NCBI RefSeq assembly: GCF_040545335.1
Contig: NZ_JBEPLU010000004.1
Coordinates: 57,696-121,695, forward strand
Reading direction: 5' to 3'
Source: Phenylobacterium koreense
GTDB lineage: Bacteria; Pseudomonadota; Alphaproteobacteria; Caulobacterales; Caulobacteraceae
DNA length: 64,000 bases
A model generated the notes under the pieces. The model did not search any database. It had not been told where the DNA came from and was given only the letters and a program-made list of their open reading frames with translations. A program made the translations under genes and the position numbers. Shown in pieces: positions 52,870 through 61,363 of this stretch; position 1 is the first letter of the stretch, and each line of letters opens with the position of its first letter.

Positions 52870-53358
52870 GGCCGCAGGCGTTTGCGCCTCGGCGCCAACG
52901 CCGGCGAATCCTCGCTCAAGGAAACGGTCGGCCAAGCTGCCGCGCTGCACGCCGCCTCCGGGGCGCCGGCCTATGTCTACGCCTTCAAGCAGTTGCCGGC
53001 CGGATGGCGGCGCGAGCCGGGCTGCGTCGCCTTCCATGGCCTGTAGCTGTCCTATGTGTTCGGCGCGATCCCGGTCGGGCTGGGTTCCGGGACTACCCAG
53101 ACCCTGGCGGCCCGCGGCGGCTGCTCGATGGGCGTGCCCTTGCATGACGACGAGGACCTGCGCGTCTCCGATCAGTTCGCGAAGGTATGGGCCAGGTTCG
53201 CCAAGACCGGCGACCCGAGCCTGGCCGGCGTGGCCGATTGGCCCCGCTATTCGGAGGCGAGCCAGACCTATCTGAGCATCGGCGCGCCGATGGAAGCCAA
53301 GCAAGGCGTCGAGAACGCCTATGTCGCCCCGTCGGCGACGGCTGCTCGCGGCTTCTGA
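52870..53358 (+). pseudogene. Remnant of a type-B carboxylesterase (C-terminal part, interrupted)
   Basis: In one frame the sequence reads GANAGESSLKETVGQ...AFHGL, a TAG stop (53044-53046), then LSYVFGAIPVGLG and SDQFAKVWARFAKTGDPS, the C-terminal third of carboxylesterases/lipases (GxxHGxELPYVFG). The stop replaces a residue of the HG-x-x-L-P-Y region. No N-terminal domain with the catalytic serine exists upstream. A fragment of about 160 codons remains, so it is not functional. Confidence 0.75.
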
Positions 53359-53403
53359 CACAGCGCCCTTCCTCCGCGCGGGGAGGGCGTTCCGATCAGC
53401 GAT

Positions 53404-53509
53404 CCTTCTCCCCTTGTGGGAGAAGGTGTCGGCCGAAGGCTGACGGATGAGGGGGCTTGGGTGGACGGCAAGCGCTTGAGGCGCCGATAGGTCGTTTGCC
53501 CCTCATCCG
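53404..53509. repeat. Dispersed intergenic repeat with nested hairpins
   Basis: CCTTCTCCC-CTTGT-GGGAGAAGG (53404-53426) precedes a longer inverted repeat with arms CGGATGAGGGG (53444-53454) and CCCCTCATCCG (53499-53509). This resembles the mobile-like palindromic elements of Caulobacter/Brevundimonas intergenic regions. It lies downstream of a decayed gene. Confidence 0.6.
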
Positions 53510-53580
53510 ACGGATGTTAACCCCTCGCACGCCGAGACTTTTCTGCTTACGCTGCGTTTCTCGCTGTTGTGAGGACGCGC

Positions 53581-54015
53581 ATGGCCGACATGCCGATTGA
53601 TCGCGAACGCGCCCATACCGCCTGGCGGGCGGCCGAGCGCATCAAGCGCCTGTCCGACCGGCTGGTCGCCGTCGGGCCCATCGGTATCGGCCTCGACGGC
53701 GTCCTCGCCTGGGTGCCGATCGCCGGCACCGCCTATGGCGCAGGGGCAGGGGCGGTGCTGCTCTATCACGGCGTCGTCGCCAAGGCCTCGCTGCCGACCC
53801 TGGCGCGGATGGCCGCCTACCTCTTCCTCGACACCGCAGCCTCCACCGGCCCTGTGATCGGCTGGGCGGTGGACACCCTTTTCCCGGGCCACCTGATGGC
53901 GGCCAAGGCGCTCCAGAAGGACATCGAGGCCCGCCACGGCCCCTCGGAACTGCCATCCTCCTGGTACGCCAGGCCGCGATGGCGACGGCGCCAGGCAAGT
54001 CCCGATCAGGTCTGA
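53581..54015 (+). CDS. DUF4112-family membrane protein
   Basis: Product of 144 residues; GAGGA lies before the ATG at 53581. The family pattern is AERIKRLSDRLVAVGPIGIGLDGVLAWVPIAGTAYGAGAGAVLLYHGVVAKASLPTLARMAAYLFLDTAASTGPVIGWAVDTLF, with two hydrophobic segments and a basic C-terminus. Function unknown. Confidence 0.85.
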   Translation: MADMPIDRERAHTAWRAAERIKRLSDRLVAVGPIGIGLDGVLAWVPIAGTAYGAGAGAVLLYHGVVAKASLPTLARMAAYLFLDTAASTGPVIGWAVDTLFPGHLMAAKALQKDIEARHGPSELPSSWYARPRWRRRQASPDQV

Positions 54016-54032
54016 CCTGGAGAGGAGGCGAG

Positions 54033-54401
54033 ATGTTCAGGCACGTGAAGTTCTCGAGCTTGCCGGTCACCGACCAGGACCGCGCCATCGCCTTCTACCG
54101 CGACCTGCTGGGCCTCACCCTCAGCGCCGATCAGCAGTACGGCAGCGGCTGGCGCTGGATCGAGCTGGAGGTCGCCGGCTCGCCCACCCGCATCCTCTTC
54201 GAACGCCGCGCGAACGAGGAGCCCGGCGAGCAGCCGGTGCTGATCCTGGTGGTCGAGAGCGTCGACGCCGCCTACGAGGCGCTGGTCACCAAGGGCGTCG
54301 TCTTCGACCAGCCGCCGATCGACGCCCCCTGGGCCCCGCGCGAACGTTACGCCCTGCTGCGCGACAGCGAGGGCAACCTGGTAATGATCGGCTCGGACTA
54401 G
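54033..54401 (+). CDS. VOC (glyoxalase/bleomycin-resistance fold) protein
   Basis: Product of 122 residues, GAGAGGAGG 6 bases before the ATG. The VOC pattern is VKFSSLPVTDQDRAIAFYRDLLGLTL and YALLRDSEGNLVMIGSD, with paired beta-alpha-beta-beta-beta units. Metal-binding residues are not certain. Function unknown; such proteins include glyoxalases, dioxygenases and resistance proteins. Its stop shares CTAG with the convergent VOC gene. Confidence 0.85.
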   Translation: MFRHVKFSSLPVTDQDRAIAFYRDLLGLTLSADQQYGSGWRWIELEVAGSPTRILFERRANEEPGEQPVLILVVESVDAAYEALVTKGVVFDQPPIDAPWAPRERYALLRDSEGNLVMIGSD

Positions 54402-54784
54402 CCGACCGCCGCCGGCTGGAAGATTTCCACGACATTGCCCGATGGGTCCTCGGCCAGGATCTGCTTGCCGCCCGGGCCACTGACGATGTCGTTGCGGAAC
54501 CGCACGCCGCGCCCGCGCAGCCGCTCGACCTCGGTTTCCAGGTCCTCGACGACGAACTGGAACCGGTTCCAGCCGCCGGCCTCGGGCTGCCGGCCGTCCG
54601 GCATCGGCCGCCCCGCCGAACTGGCCTTGCCGCTCAGCAGCAGCCGCAGCGGCCCGCGCTCCACCGCCGCGAAGGCCGGCGAGGCGTTCGGCAGGCGCTC
54701 AAATCCGAGATTGTCCACGTACCAGTCGGCCGAGGCCGGCACGTCGGCGACCATGTATCGAACGTTCACAAGGCTCTCACTCAT
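54398..54784 (-). CDS. VOC-family protein
   Basis: Product of 128 residues, MVADVPASADWYVDNLGFERLPN and ILAEDPSGNVVEIFQP, another VOC protein but in a different subgroup from 54033. It lies 33 bases downstream of the tetR gene on the same strand, so it may be part of the tetR transcript and under its control. Confidence 0.85.
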   Translation of the reverse strand: MSESLVNVRYMVADVPASADWYVDNLGFERLPNASPAFAAVERGPLRLLLSGKASSAGRPMPDGRQPEAGGWNRFQFVVEDLETEVERLRGRGVRFRNDIVSGPGGKQILAEDPSGNVVEIFQPAAVG

Positions 54785-54817
54785 GGGTCGTCCTCCCTTT
54801 GAACGATATGGCCTGGC

Positions 54818-55390
54818 CTATGGGGCCAGCGCGCGTCTGAGCAGGTTCTGCAGCGCGGCCACCGCCATGTCGCGGTCCTCGCCGCGGGCGACGGCGTCCG
54901 CGGTTTCGTGGATCGCGGCGAACAGCAGCCGCGCCGTCGGCTCCGGATCGACCGGCCCGAAGGCCTGCGCCTCCTGGCCCGCGCGGATCACCGCCGTCAG
55001 ACGCAGGATGCCGTTGTCGGCCAGCGGCCTGCGCTCGGCGAAGTCCGAATGGAAAATCGCTTCGCCCACGCTGTGGTTCGGGATCGTGAAGTCGATGAAG
55101 GCGGCGGCCTGCTCGGCCACCAGGGCCGGCCAGTCGATCGGTCCCTCGGCCTCGGTCGGCAGGGGATGGGCTGCGTCGAACCGGCCCACCAGCCGCTCGC
55201 GGATGGCCTCCAGCAGGTCGTCCCAGGTTGGGAAGTAGAGGAAGAAGGTGCCCTTGGCGACGCCCGCCTCGCGGACCACGTCTTCCACCCGCACGCGCGA
55301 GCCCTGCGCCTGCAACAGCCGCTCGGCGGCCTCGACGATCTCCAGCCTGCGCGCCTCGGGACGGAGGCGCCGGCGCAGCGGCCTGTCCAT
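54818..55390 (-). CDS. TetR-family transcriptional regulator
   Basis: Product of 190 residues; AGGAG precedes the ATG at 55390. The N-terminal helix-turn-helix is EIVEAAERLLQAQGSRVRVEDVVREAGVAKGTFFLYFPTWDDLLEAI. The rest is a ligand-binding helical domain. Two palindromes lie 13-50 bases upstream, one with the same half-sites as an operator before the LLM gene at 34896; self-repression and control of the LLM/nat unit is a plausible reading. The effector cannot be read from the sequence. Confidence 0.92.
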   Translation of the reverse strand: MDRPLRRRLRPEARRLEIVEAAERLLQAQGSRVRVEDVVREAGVAKGTFFLYFPTWDDLLEAIRERLVGRFDAAHPLPTEAEGPIDWPALVAEQAAAFIDFTIPNHSVGEAIFHSDFAERRPLADNGILRLTAVIRAGQEAQAFGPVDPEPTARLLFAAIHETADAVARGEDRDMAVAALQNLLRRALAP

Positions 55391-55402
55391 CGCCCGCTCC
55401 TG

Positions 55403-55440
55403 ATGACTGGCGGTCATTAGGCTACTGACCACCGGTCAGT
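55403..55440. promoter_or_regulatory. Tandem palindromic operators of the TetR regulator
   Basis: ATGAC-TGGCG-GTCAT (55403-55417) and ACTGAC-CACCG-GTCAGT (55424-55440) are both TGAC-N5-GTCA palindromes. Their centres are 22 bases apart, two helical turns, so two dimers could bind on the same face of the DNA. They lie directly before the tetR start, the normal position for autorepression. Confidence 0.75.
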
Positions 55441-55441
55441 G

Positions 55442-55730
55442 TCAAGTGGAACGGCGCATCACATAGACGGCGCGTTCCACGCCGGTTTCGCCTTCGATGT
55501 GGTCGAGCATCATGCCGCGACGCTCGTAGAACCGGCGCGCGCGGTGGTTTTCCGCCTGGGTGCGCAGCCAGAAGCCTTCCGACAACTGGGCTGTGACCTG
55601 GTCGAACAAGGCGCCGCCGACGCCGCAGCCCTGGTCACGGCCGGCTGCTCGAGGCCGACCGAGCGCCAGCCGTCGACCAGACGTCGGCCACGGCTATCTC
55701 GTCGGAGGTCTCGTAAGGACGAAGTCTCAT
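55442..55730 (-). pseudogene. Degenerate GNAT N-acetyltransferase
   Basis: On the minus strand the start reads MRLRPYETSDEIAVADVW then a premature frameshift; a shifted frame gives DGWRSVGLEQPAVT, and a third gives GVGGALFDQVTAQLSEGFWLRTQAENHRARRFYERRGMMLDHIEGE, the usual GNAT C-terminal half. The middle strands with the acetyl-CoA loop are missing, so the gene is deleted internally and frameshifted. The 3' end ends right against the tetR operator. Confidence 0.75.
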
Positions 55731-55770
55731 GCCGCCGGGCGCCTGGGCCTTTCTCCCGCGCGGGGAGCCC

Positions 55771-57921
55771 TCAAGCCGTTTCGAGCTGGGCGTAGCCCAT
55801 CTGCTCGTTCAGTCGCTCCATGACCTCGATGGCCGCCTCGGGCACCACAGTGCCGGGGGTGAAGATCGCCGCGACACCGGCGTCGCGCAGGGCCTGGAAG
55901 TCCTCGGGCGGGATCACCCCGCCGACCACCACCAGGATGTCCGGCCGGCCGAGCTTGGCCAGTTCGTCCTTCAGTTCCGGCACCAGGGTCAGGTGGCCGG
56001 CCGCCAGCGAGCTCGCGCCCACCACATGCACATTGTCCGCCACCGCCTGCGCCGCGGCCTCGGCCGGGGTCTGGAACAGGTTGCCGATGTCGACTTCGAA
56101 GCCCAGGTCGGCGAAGCCCGAGGCGATCACCTTCTGGCCGCGGTCGTGGCCATCCTGGCCCATCTTGGCGACCATCACCCGCGGTTTGCGGCCATCGGCC
56201 TGGCGGAAGGCCTCGGTCATGGCCTTGGCGCGCTCGGACTGCGGCGTGGCGCCGGCCTCGCGCAGATAGACCCCGGTCACCGCGAAGGCCTCGGCGGCGT
56301 GGCGGCCGAACACCTTTTCCAGGGCCATGCTGATCTCGCCCACCGTCGCCTTGGCCCGCGCGGCGTTCACCGACAGCTCCAGCAGATTGCCGTTCCCGGC
56401 CGCCCCGTTGGTCAGGGCGGTGAGGGCGGCTTCGACCGCGGCCGGGTCGCGCTCGGCCTTCAGGCGCTTCAGCTTCTCGAGCTGCGCCTCGCGCACGGCG
56501 GTGTTGTCGACCTTCAGCACCGGGATTTCGTCGGCGACCGCCGGCTTGTAGCGATTGACGCCCACCACGCTCTGGCGGCCAGCGTCGATGCGGGCCTGGG
56601 TCCGGGCCGAGGCCTCCTCGATCCGCCGCTTGGGCAGGCCGTCCTCGATCGCTTTCGCCATGCCGCCCAGGGCCTCGACCTCGGCGATGTGCTCCAGCGC
56701 CCGGGCCGCGAGGTCGGCGGTCAGCCGCTCGACATAGAACGAGCCGCCCCACGGATCGACCACCCGGGTCTGGCCGCTTTCGAGCTGCAGGAAGAGCTGG
56801 GTGTTGCGGGCGATCCGGGCGGAGAAGTCGGTCGGCAGAGCCAGGGCTTCGTCCAGCGAATTGGTGTGCAGGCTCTGGGTCTGGCCGCCCGCCGCGGCGA
56901 TGGCCTCGACCAGGGTGCGCGGCACGTTGTTGAACACGTCGTGCGCCGCCAGGCTCCAGCCGCTGGTCTGGGTGTGGGCGCGCAGCGACAGAGAGCGGGC
57001 GTCCTTCGGGTCGAACTCGTCCTTCATCAGCTTGGCCCAGAGCAGGCGCCCGGCCCGCTGCTTGGCGATTTCCATGAAGGCGTTCATCCCGGCGTTCCAG
57101 AAGAACGACAGGCGCGGGGCGAACTGGTCGACGCCCATCCCGGCCGCCACGCCGGCGCGGACGTACTCGATGCCGTCGGCCAGGGTGTAGGCCAGCTCCA
57201 GGTCCAGCGTCGCCCCGGCCTCCTGGATGTGATAGCCGCTGATCGAGATCGAGTTGAACTTCGGCATTTCGCGCGAAGTATATGAAAAGATATCCGAAAT
57301 GATCCGCATCGAAGGGCCGGGCGGATAGATGTAGGTGTTCCGGACCAGGAACTCCTTGAGGATGTCGTTCTGGATCGTGCCCGACAGCTTCTCGTGCGGA
57401 ACGCCCTGTTCCTCGGCCGCCACGATGTAGAGCGCCAGGATCGGCAGCACCGCCCCGTTCATGGTCATCGACACGCTCATCTTGTCGAGCGGGATGCCGT
57501 CGAACAGGGTCCGCATGTCGAGGATGGAGTCGATGGCCACCCCGGCCATACCGACGTCGCCCTTCACCCGCGGATGGTCGCTGTCATAACCGCGGTGGGT
57601 GGCCAGGTCGAAGGCGACGGACAGGCCCATCTGCCCGGCCGCCAGGTTGCGCCGATAGAAGGCGTTGGAATCCTCCGCCGTGGAGAAACCGGCGTACTGG
57701 CGCACCGTCCACGGGTTGGTCAGGTACATGGTCGGGTAGGGACCGCGCACGAACGGCGCCAGGCCCGGATAGCCGGTCGAGAGCATCGCCACGTCGTCCA
57801 GGCCGTAGGACGGCTTTACGGCGACGCCTTCCGGTGTCTCCCAGGCCAGCCCCTTCAGCGGCAGGCGCGGCGTGGCCCCGGCGTCGAGGGGCAGGGTGGC
57901 GAAATCGGGGAACTGGCTCAT
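55771..57921 (-). CDS. Methylmalonyl-CoA mutase, large subunit
   Basis: Product of 716 residues. It contains the substrate barrel ([58 protein letters not shown]) and the cobalamin-binding motif DGHDRG with the lower ligand H592. It converts L-methylmalonyl-CoA and succinyl-CoA in propionate metabolism, using adenosylcobalamin. The ATG overlaps the TAA of the small subunit (TAATG), so the subunits are translated in a coupled way. Confidence 0.95.
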   Translation of the reverse strand: MSQFPDFATLPLDAGATPRLPLKGLAWETPEGVAVKPSYGLDDVAMLSTGYPGLAPFVRGPYPTMYLTNPWTVRQYAGFSTAEDSNAFYRRNLAAGQMGLSVAFDLATHRGYDSDHPRVKGDVGMAGVAIDSILDMRTLFDGIPLDKMSVSMTMNGAVLPILALYIVAAEEQGVPHEKLSGTIQNDILKEFLVRNTYIYPPGPSMRIISDIFSYTSREMPKFNSISISGYHIQEAGATLDLELAYTLADGIEYVRAGVAAGMGVDQFAPRLSFFWNAGMNAFMEIAKQRAGRLLWAKLMKDEFDPKDARSLSLRAHTQTSGWSLAAHDVFNNVPRTLVEAIAAAGGQTQSLHTNSLDEALALPTDFSARIARNTQLFLQLESGQTRVVDPWGGSFYVERLTADLAARALEHIAEVEALGGMAKAIEDGLPKRRIEEASARTQARIDAGRQSVVGVNRYKPAVADEIPVLKVDNTAVREAQLEKLKRLKAERDPAAVEAALTALTNGAAGNGNLLELSVNAARAKATVGEISMALEKVFGRHAAEAFAVTGVYLREAGATPQSERAKAMTEAFRQADGRKPRVMVAKMGQDGHDRGQKVIASGFADLGFEVDIGNLFQTPAEAAAQAVADNVHVVGASSLAAGHLTLVPELKDELAKLGRPDILVVVGGVIPPEDFQALRDAGVAAIFTPGTVVPEAAIEVMERLNEQMGYAQLETA

Positions 57922-59348
57922 TAGGCGGCCTCTTCGACCTGGGCGAGGCTGACGGGGGCGAGCGGCGGGCAGTGTCCGTCCGGGCCGGGCAGGCGGGGGG
58001 AGGGGGCTTCCACGGCCTTGGGCGTGGCCTGCTCGACCTCGACCGGCGCCTCCTGAGTCGGCGGGAAGGCGGTCACCCCGACGATCTTGGGCGCGCCGGC
58101 AGCGGTCCGCGCAGTGCGCACCTTTTCGACGCCCTCGGCGATCAGGCCGCCGGTCAGCGCCGCCACCAGTCCGCCCGCCGCCTCGACGGATTGGAACTGC
58201 GACCAGGCGGCTTTCGCGATCTCATCGGTCAGCGCCTCGACATAGCCGGACCCGGCCGCCGGATCGGCCACCCGGCCGAGGTTGGCCTCTTCCATCAGCA
58301 CCAGTTGCGTGTTGCGGCTCTGGCGGCGGGCGAAGGCGGTCGGCAGGCCCAGGGCGTCGGTGAAGGTTCCCAGCGCCACCGCGTCGGCCCCGCCCACCGC
58401 CGCGCCGAACGCGGCCGAGGTGAGGCGCAGCATGTTGGTCCAAGGGTCCTGAACGGCCAGCATCCGCTGCGAGGAGCGGACCTCGATCCGCGCCGGCGCC
58501 TCAACGCCGCAGGCGTCGGTGATCCGCGCCCACAGCACGCGGGCCGCGCGCAGCTTGGCGATGACGGTGAAATAGTCGGCGTCGGCGGAGAGGCCGATCT
58601 GGATGCGCTCGAACGCCTCGGCCATGTTCAAGCCCGCCCGGACCAGGGCCTTGGCGTAGGCGACCGCCGCGGCCATGGCGAAGGCCAGTTCGCCGGCCTC
58701 GCCGCCGCCGGCCTCATGGACCACGCGGCCCGACGCCAGGAAGAGGCTGGCCTTCGGATAGGCCTGCGCCAGCCGCACGCCCACCGTGGCGGCCGAAATC
58801 AGGTGGCTCTCGATCGGGCCGGGGCTTTCGCCCGCACGGGCGAAGGCGCTCAGCGGGTCCATGTGGAAGAGCAGGAGTGCGGTGGGCGACCCCTTGGCCG
58901 CCGAGCTCAGCCAGTCCGCCGCCTTGGGCCCGAGGAATCCGGCGTCCAGGGCCACCGGCGCCAGTTCGAGCATCACCCCGTCCAGCACTCGGGCGAGGTC
59001 GGCGGCCGATTCCAGCGCCACGCCTTCGGCGCCGGCCGGATCGATGACGATCAGGCCCGAGGCCGCGCCGCCCTCCAGGTCGCCCAGCAGGTCGCGGCCG
59101 GCGCGACCTGCGTCCGGATGAACCACGGCCATTCGCACGTCCCAGGGGCGCTCGGCGTCCCGCGCCGCCAGCGGAAACGCCGCCGGCCTGTGCGCCGGCT
59201 CATAGAGCGGCTCGACATCCAGGCCCTCGGCCGTCTTGCGGCGAAGGCTCTCGAACGGCGCGTCCTTCAGGGTCTTGGCGACCAGTGCGCGCCAGTCGTC
59301 GGCGGTGACGGCGGGAAAGGCGGAAAGCGAAGCGGCGATATCGGTCAT
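57921..59348 (-). CDS. Methylmalonyl-CoA mutase, small (beta) subunit, no B12 domain
   Basis: Product of 475 residues. It has the mutase barrel-like fold ([87 protein letters not shown]) but no DxHxxG and no space for the B12 domain, which small subunits of about 640 residues usually keep in degenerate form. It is probably a structural partner of the large subunit. A short Pro/Glu-rich C-terminus is present. Confidence 0.9.
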   Translation of the reverse strand: MTDIAASLSAFPAVTADDWRALVAKTLKDAPFESLRRKTAEGLDVEPLYEPAHRPAAFPLAARDAERPWDVRMAVVHPDAGRAGRDLLGDLEGGAASGLIVIDPAGAEGVALESAADLARVLDGVMLELAPVALDAGFLGPKAADWLSSAAKGSPTALLLFHMDPLSAFARAGESPGPIESHLISAATVGVRLAQAYPKASLFLASGRVVHEAGGGEAGELAFAMAAAVAYAKALVRAGLNMAEAFERIQIGLSADADYFTVIAKLRAARVLWARITDACGVEAPARIEVRSSQRMLAVQDPWTNMLRLTSAAFGAAVGGADAVALGTFTDALGLPTAFARRQSRNTQLVLMEEANLGRVADPAAGSGYVEALTDEIAKAAWSQFQSVEAAGGLVAALTGGLIAEGVEKVRTARTAAGAPKIVGVTAFPPTQEAPVEVEQATPKAVEAPSPRLPGPDGHCPPLAPVSLAQVEEAA

Positions 59349-59424
59349 CGGGTGGTCATTGGGACCTGTCAGCGCCAGGCGTCAAGTTCACGCGGGGTCA
59401 GTCCAAGGCGGCGTCTTGCGCCCG

Positions 59425-59450
59425 TTGCGGCTTTGTGCGTACGCTGTAAA
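59425..59450 (+). promoter_or_regulatory. Candidate sigma-70-type promoter for the nitronate monooxygenase gene
   Basis: TTGCGG (59425-59430), a 12-base spacer, then GCTGTAAA (59443-59450) fits the alphaproteobacterial housekeeping pattern (TTGACG-N10-14-GCTANAWC) with mismatches. It lies 50 bases before the ATG at 59500. Confidence 0.4.
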
Positions 59451-59499
59451 AATTAGCTCCCCCAGCTAGCTCGACACCACATACTCAGGAACGAATTTC

Positions 59500-60507
59500 A
59501 TGGCCCTGCCCCCAGTCCTCGCTGAACGCCTCCGTATCCCGGTGATCGGTTCGCCGCTGTTCATCATCTCCGGGCCGGAACTGGTGATCGCCCAATGCAA
59601 GGCCGGCATCGTCGGGTCTTTCCCGGCGCTGAACGCCCGCCCGGCCAGCCAGCTCGACGAATGGCTGGCGCAGATCACCGAAGAGCTCGCCGACTGGGAC
59701 CGTAAGAACCCGGACCGCCCCTCCGCGCCGTTCGCGATGAACCAGATCGTCCACAAGACCAACGACCGGCTCGAGCACGACGTCGAGATGGCCGTGAAGT
59801 ACAAGGTGCCGGTGACCATCACCTCGCTGGGCGCGCGGGAGGACGTGAACCAGGCGATCCATTCCTACGGCGGCGTGGTCCTGCATGACGTGATCAACGA
59901 CCGCTTCGCCCGCAAGGCGGTCGAGAAGGGCGCCGACGGCCTGATCCCGGTCGCGGCCGGCGCCGGCGGCCATGCCGGCCACCTGTCGCCCTTCGCCCTG
60001 ATCCAAGAGCTGCGCGCCTGGTTCGACGGCCCGATCGCGCTTTCGGGCGCCATCGCCAACGGCGCGGCGATCCTGGGCGCCCAGGCCATGGGCGCGGACC
60101 TCGCCTATATCGGCTCGGCCTTCATCGCGACCAGGGAAGCCAACGCGGTCCAGGGCTACAAGGACATGATCGTCGCCTCGTCCGGCGAGGACATCGTCTA
60201 CTCGAATCTCTTCACCGGCGTGCACGGCAACTACCTGCGCCCGTCGATCGAGGCCGCGGGGCTCGATCCGGACAACCTGCCGCAGTCCGATCCCTCGAAG
60301 ATGAGCTTCGGTTCGGGCGGCAATCAGAAGGCCAAGGCCTGGAAGGACATCTGGGGCTGCGGCCAGGGCATCGGCGCGGTCAAGGAAGTGCCGAGCGCCG
60401 GCGAACTCATCGATCGCCTCGCCGCCGAGTACGAAGCCGCCAAGGCTTCACTGGCCGCCAAGACCGCCCTGACGCGCGGCAGCGCCCTGGCCATGGCGGC
60501 CGAATAG
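59500..60507 (+). CDS. NAD(P)H-dependent flavin oxidoreductase / nitronate monooxygenase family
   Basis: Product of 335 residues. The FMN barrel shows RIPVIGSPLFIISGPELVIAQCKAGIVGSFPALNARP and PVAAGAGGHAGHLSPFALIQEL with the conserved His of nitronate monooxygenases, and GAQAMGADLAYIGSAFIATREANA for phosphate binding. Such enzymes oxidise nitronates or reduce quinones/enones in the cytosol. AGGAACG precedes the ATG. Confidence 0.9.
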   Translation: MALPPVLAERLRIPVIGSPLFIISGPELVIAQCKAGIVGSFPALNARPASQLDEWLAQITEELADWDRKNPDRPSAPFAMNQIVHKTNDRLEHDVEMAVKYKVPVTITSLGAREDVNQAIHSYGGVVLHDVINDRFARKAVEKGADGLIPVAAGAGGHAGHLSPFALIQELRAWFDGPIALSGAIANGAAILGAQAMGADLAYIGSAFIATREANAVQGYKDMIVASSGEDIVYSNLFTGVHGNYLRPSIEAAGLDPDNLPQSDPSKMSFGSGGNQKAKAWKDIWGCGQGIGAVKEVPSAGELIDRLAAEYEAAKASLAAKTALTRGSALAMAAE

Positions 60508-60509
60508 GC

Positions 60510-60548
60510 AGGTTCCTGCGGCTATCGGCAGGAAACCTGACGATAGCC
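60510..60548. terminator. Interlocked inverted repeats after the flavoprotein gene
   Basis: AGGTTCCTGC (60510-60519) pairs with GCAGGAAACCT (60528-60538, one bulge) and GGCTATCG (60520-60527) pairs with CGATAGCC (60541-60548). The arms are in A-B-A'-B' order. Either hairpin could end transcription between the convergent genes; together they could make a pseudoknot. Confidence 0.55.
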
Positions 60549-60556
60549 GCGACCTT

Positions 60557-61360
60557 CTAGCTCCCTGTCGATGTGTACTTGGCGACCCCGAAGCGCCAGG
60601 CCAGGAATGAGATTCCGAGGAAGACGAACCCCGCCGCCGGGGTCAGCGGCAGCAGCCAGTCCGGCGCGCCCAGCGAATCCGGCTTGCCGAGCAGGGCCAG
60701 CACCGGGAAGTAGGCGATGCAGCCTAATGGTATGACGAATATAAGGAAATTCCGGAACCAGTCGGCATAGATGCTTAGCGGGAACTGCGAGGCCTGCACC
60801 CCGCCATAAGTCACGACGTTCATGACCTCGAGGCTCTCGACGGTCCAGAACGCCAGCGTCGCCTGCAGGACCATCAGCCCGATGAAGAGGGCGACGCCCC
60901 CCGCGATGGTCCAGATCGCGAGCAGGATTTTATCGGCATGCCAGTCGAGGCCTAGAACGCTGGTGGAAAGCCCAATGACCACAAGGCCTTGCGCCAATCT
61001 CCCGATCCTGGAAAGCCGGAATTCGTAGCCGATCAACTGCAGCGCCGCCGACCGCGGCCGCAGCAGCACCCGGTCGAAGTCTCCGGTTCTGACGAAGCTG
61101 GTCCCGAACACGTCGAATCCCCGGCTGAGGAAGTCGGCGATGGCGAACGATACGCTGACCATCCCGAAGAAAAGGGCGATGTCCCCGAAGGTCCAGCCCT
61201 GGACCGGCCCGAAGCGATCGAACAGCGCCCAGGCCGCGAGGATGTCGATGATGGTCGCGAAAAACTGAGCCACGCCAAGGGCTAAGGCCGATCCTGGATA
61301 TTGCATCTGGCCGCGGACCGAGGCGCTGAAATAGCGCGCGAGGAGGAGAAGCGCCGACAC
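60557..61360 (-). CDS. ABC-2 transporter permease (second subunit)
   Basis: Product of 267 residues with six hydrophobic helices; ABC-2/DUF990-type features include FGDIALFFGMVSVSFAIADFLSRGFDVFGTSFVRTGDFDRVLLRP (amphipathic connecting helix) and FRNFLIFVIPLGCIAYFPVLALLGKPD. It is downstream of the other permease by 3 bases and of the ATPase. Together they should form an exporter; cargo unknown. Confidence 0.85.
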   Translation of the reverse strand: MSALLLLARYFSASVRGQMQYPGSALALGVAQFFATIIDILAAWALFDRFGPVQGWTFGDIALFFGMVSVSFAIADFLSRGFDVFGTSFVRTGDFDRVLLRPRSAALQLIGYEFRLSRIGRLAQGLVVIGLSTSVLGLDWHADKILLAIWTIAGGVALFIGLMVLQATLAFWTVESLEVMNVVTYGGVQASQFPLSIYADWFRNFLIFVIPLGCIAYFPVLALLGKPDSLGAPDWLLPLTPAAGFVFLGISFLAWRFGVAKYTSTGS

Positions 61361-61363
61361 CGG

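Noticed and set aside
50338..53361. A 1007-residue open frame on the minus strand across the tipN region
   Set aside because: It is antisense to a well-defined coiled-coil gene with a ribosome-binding site, has Gly/Gln-rich low complexity, and reflects the third-position GC bias.
59349..59499. A cobalamin riboswitch before the methylmalonyl-CoA mutase genes
   Set aside because: The gap is only 151 bases and no B12-box-like sequence was seen.
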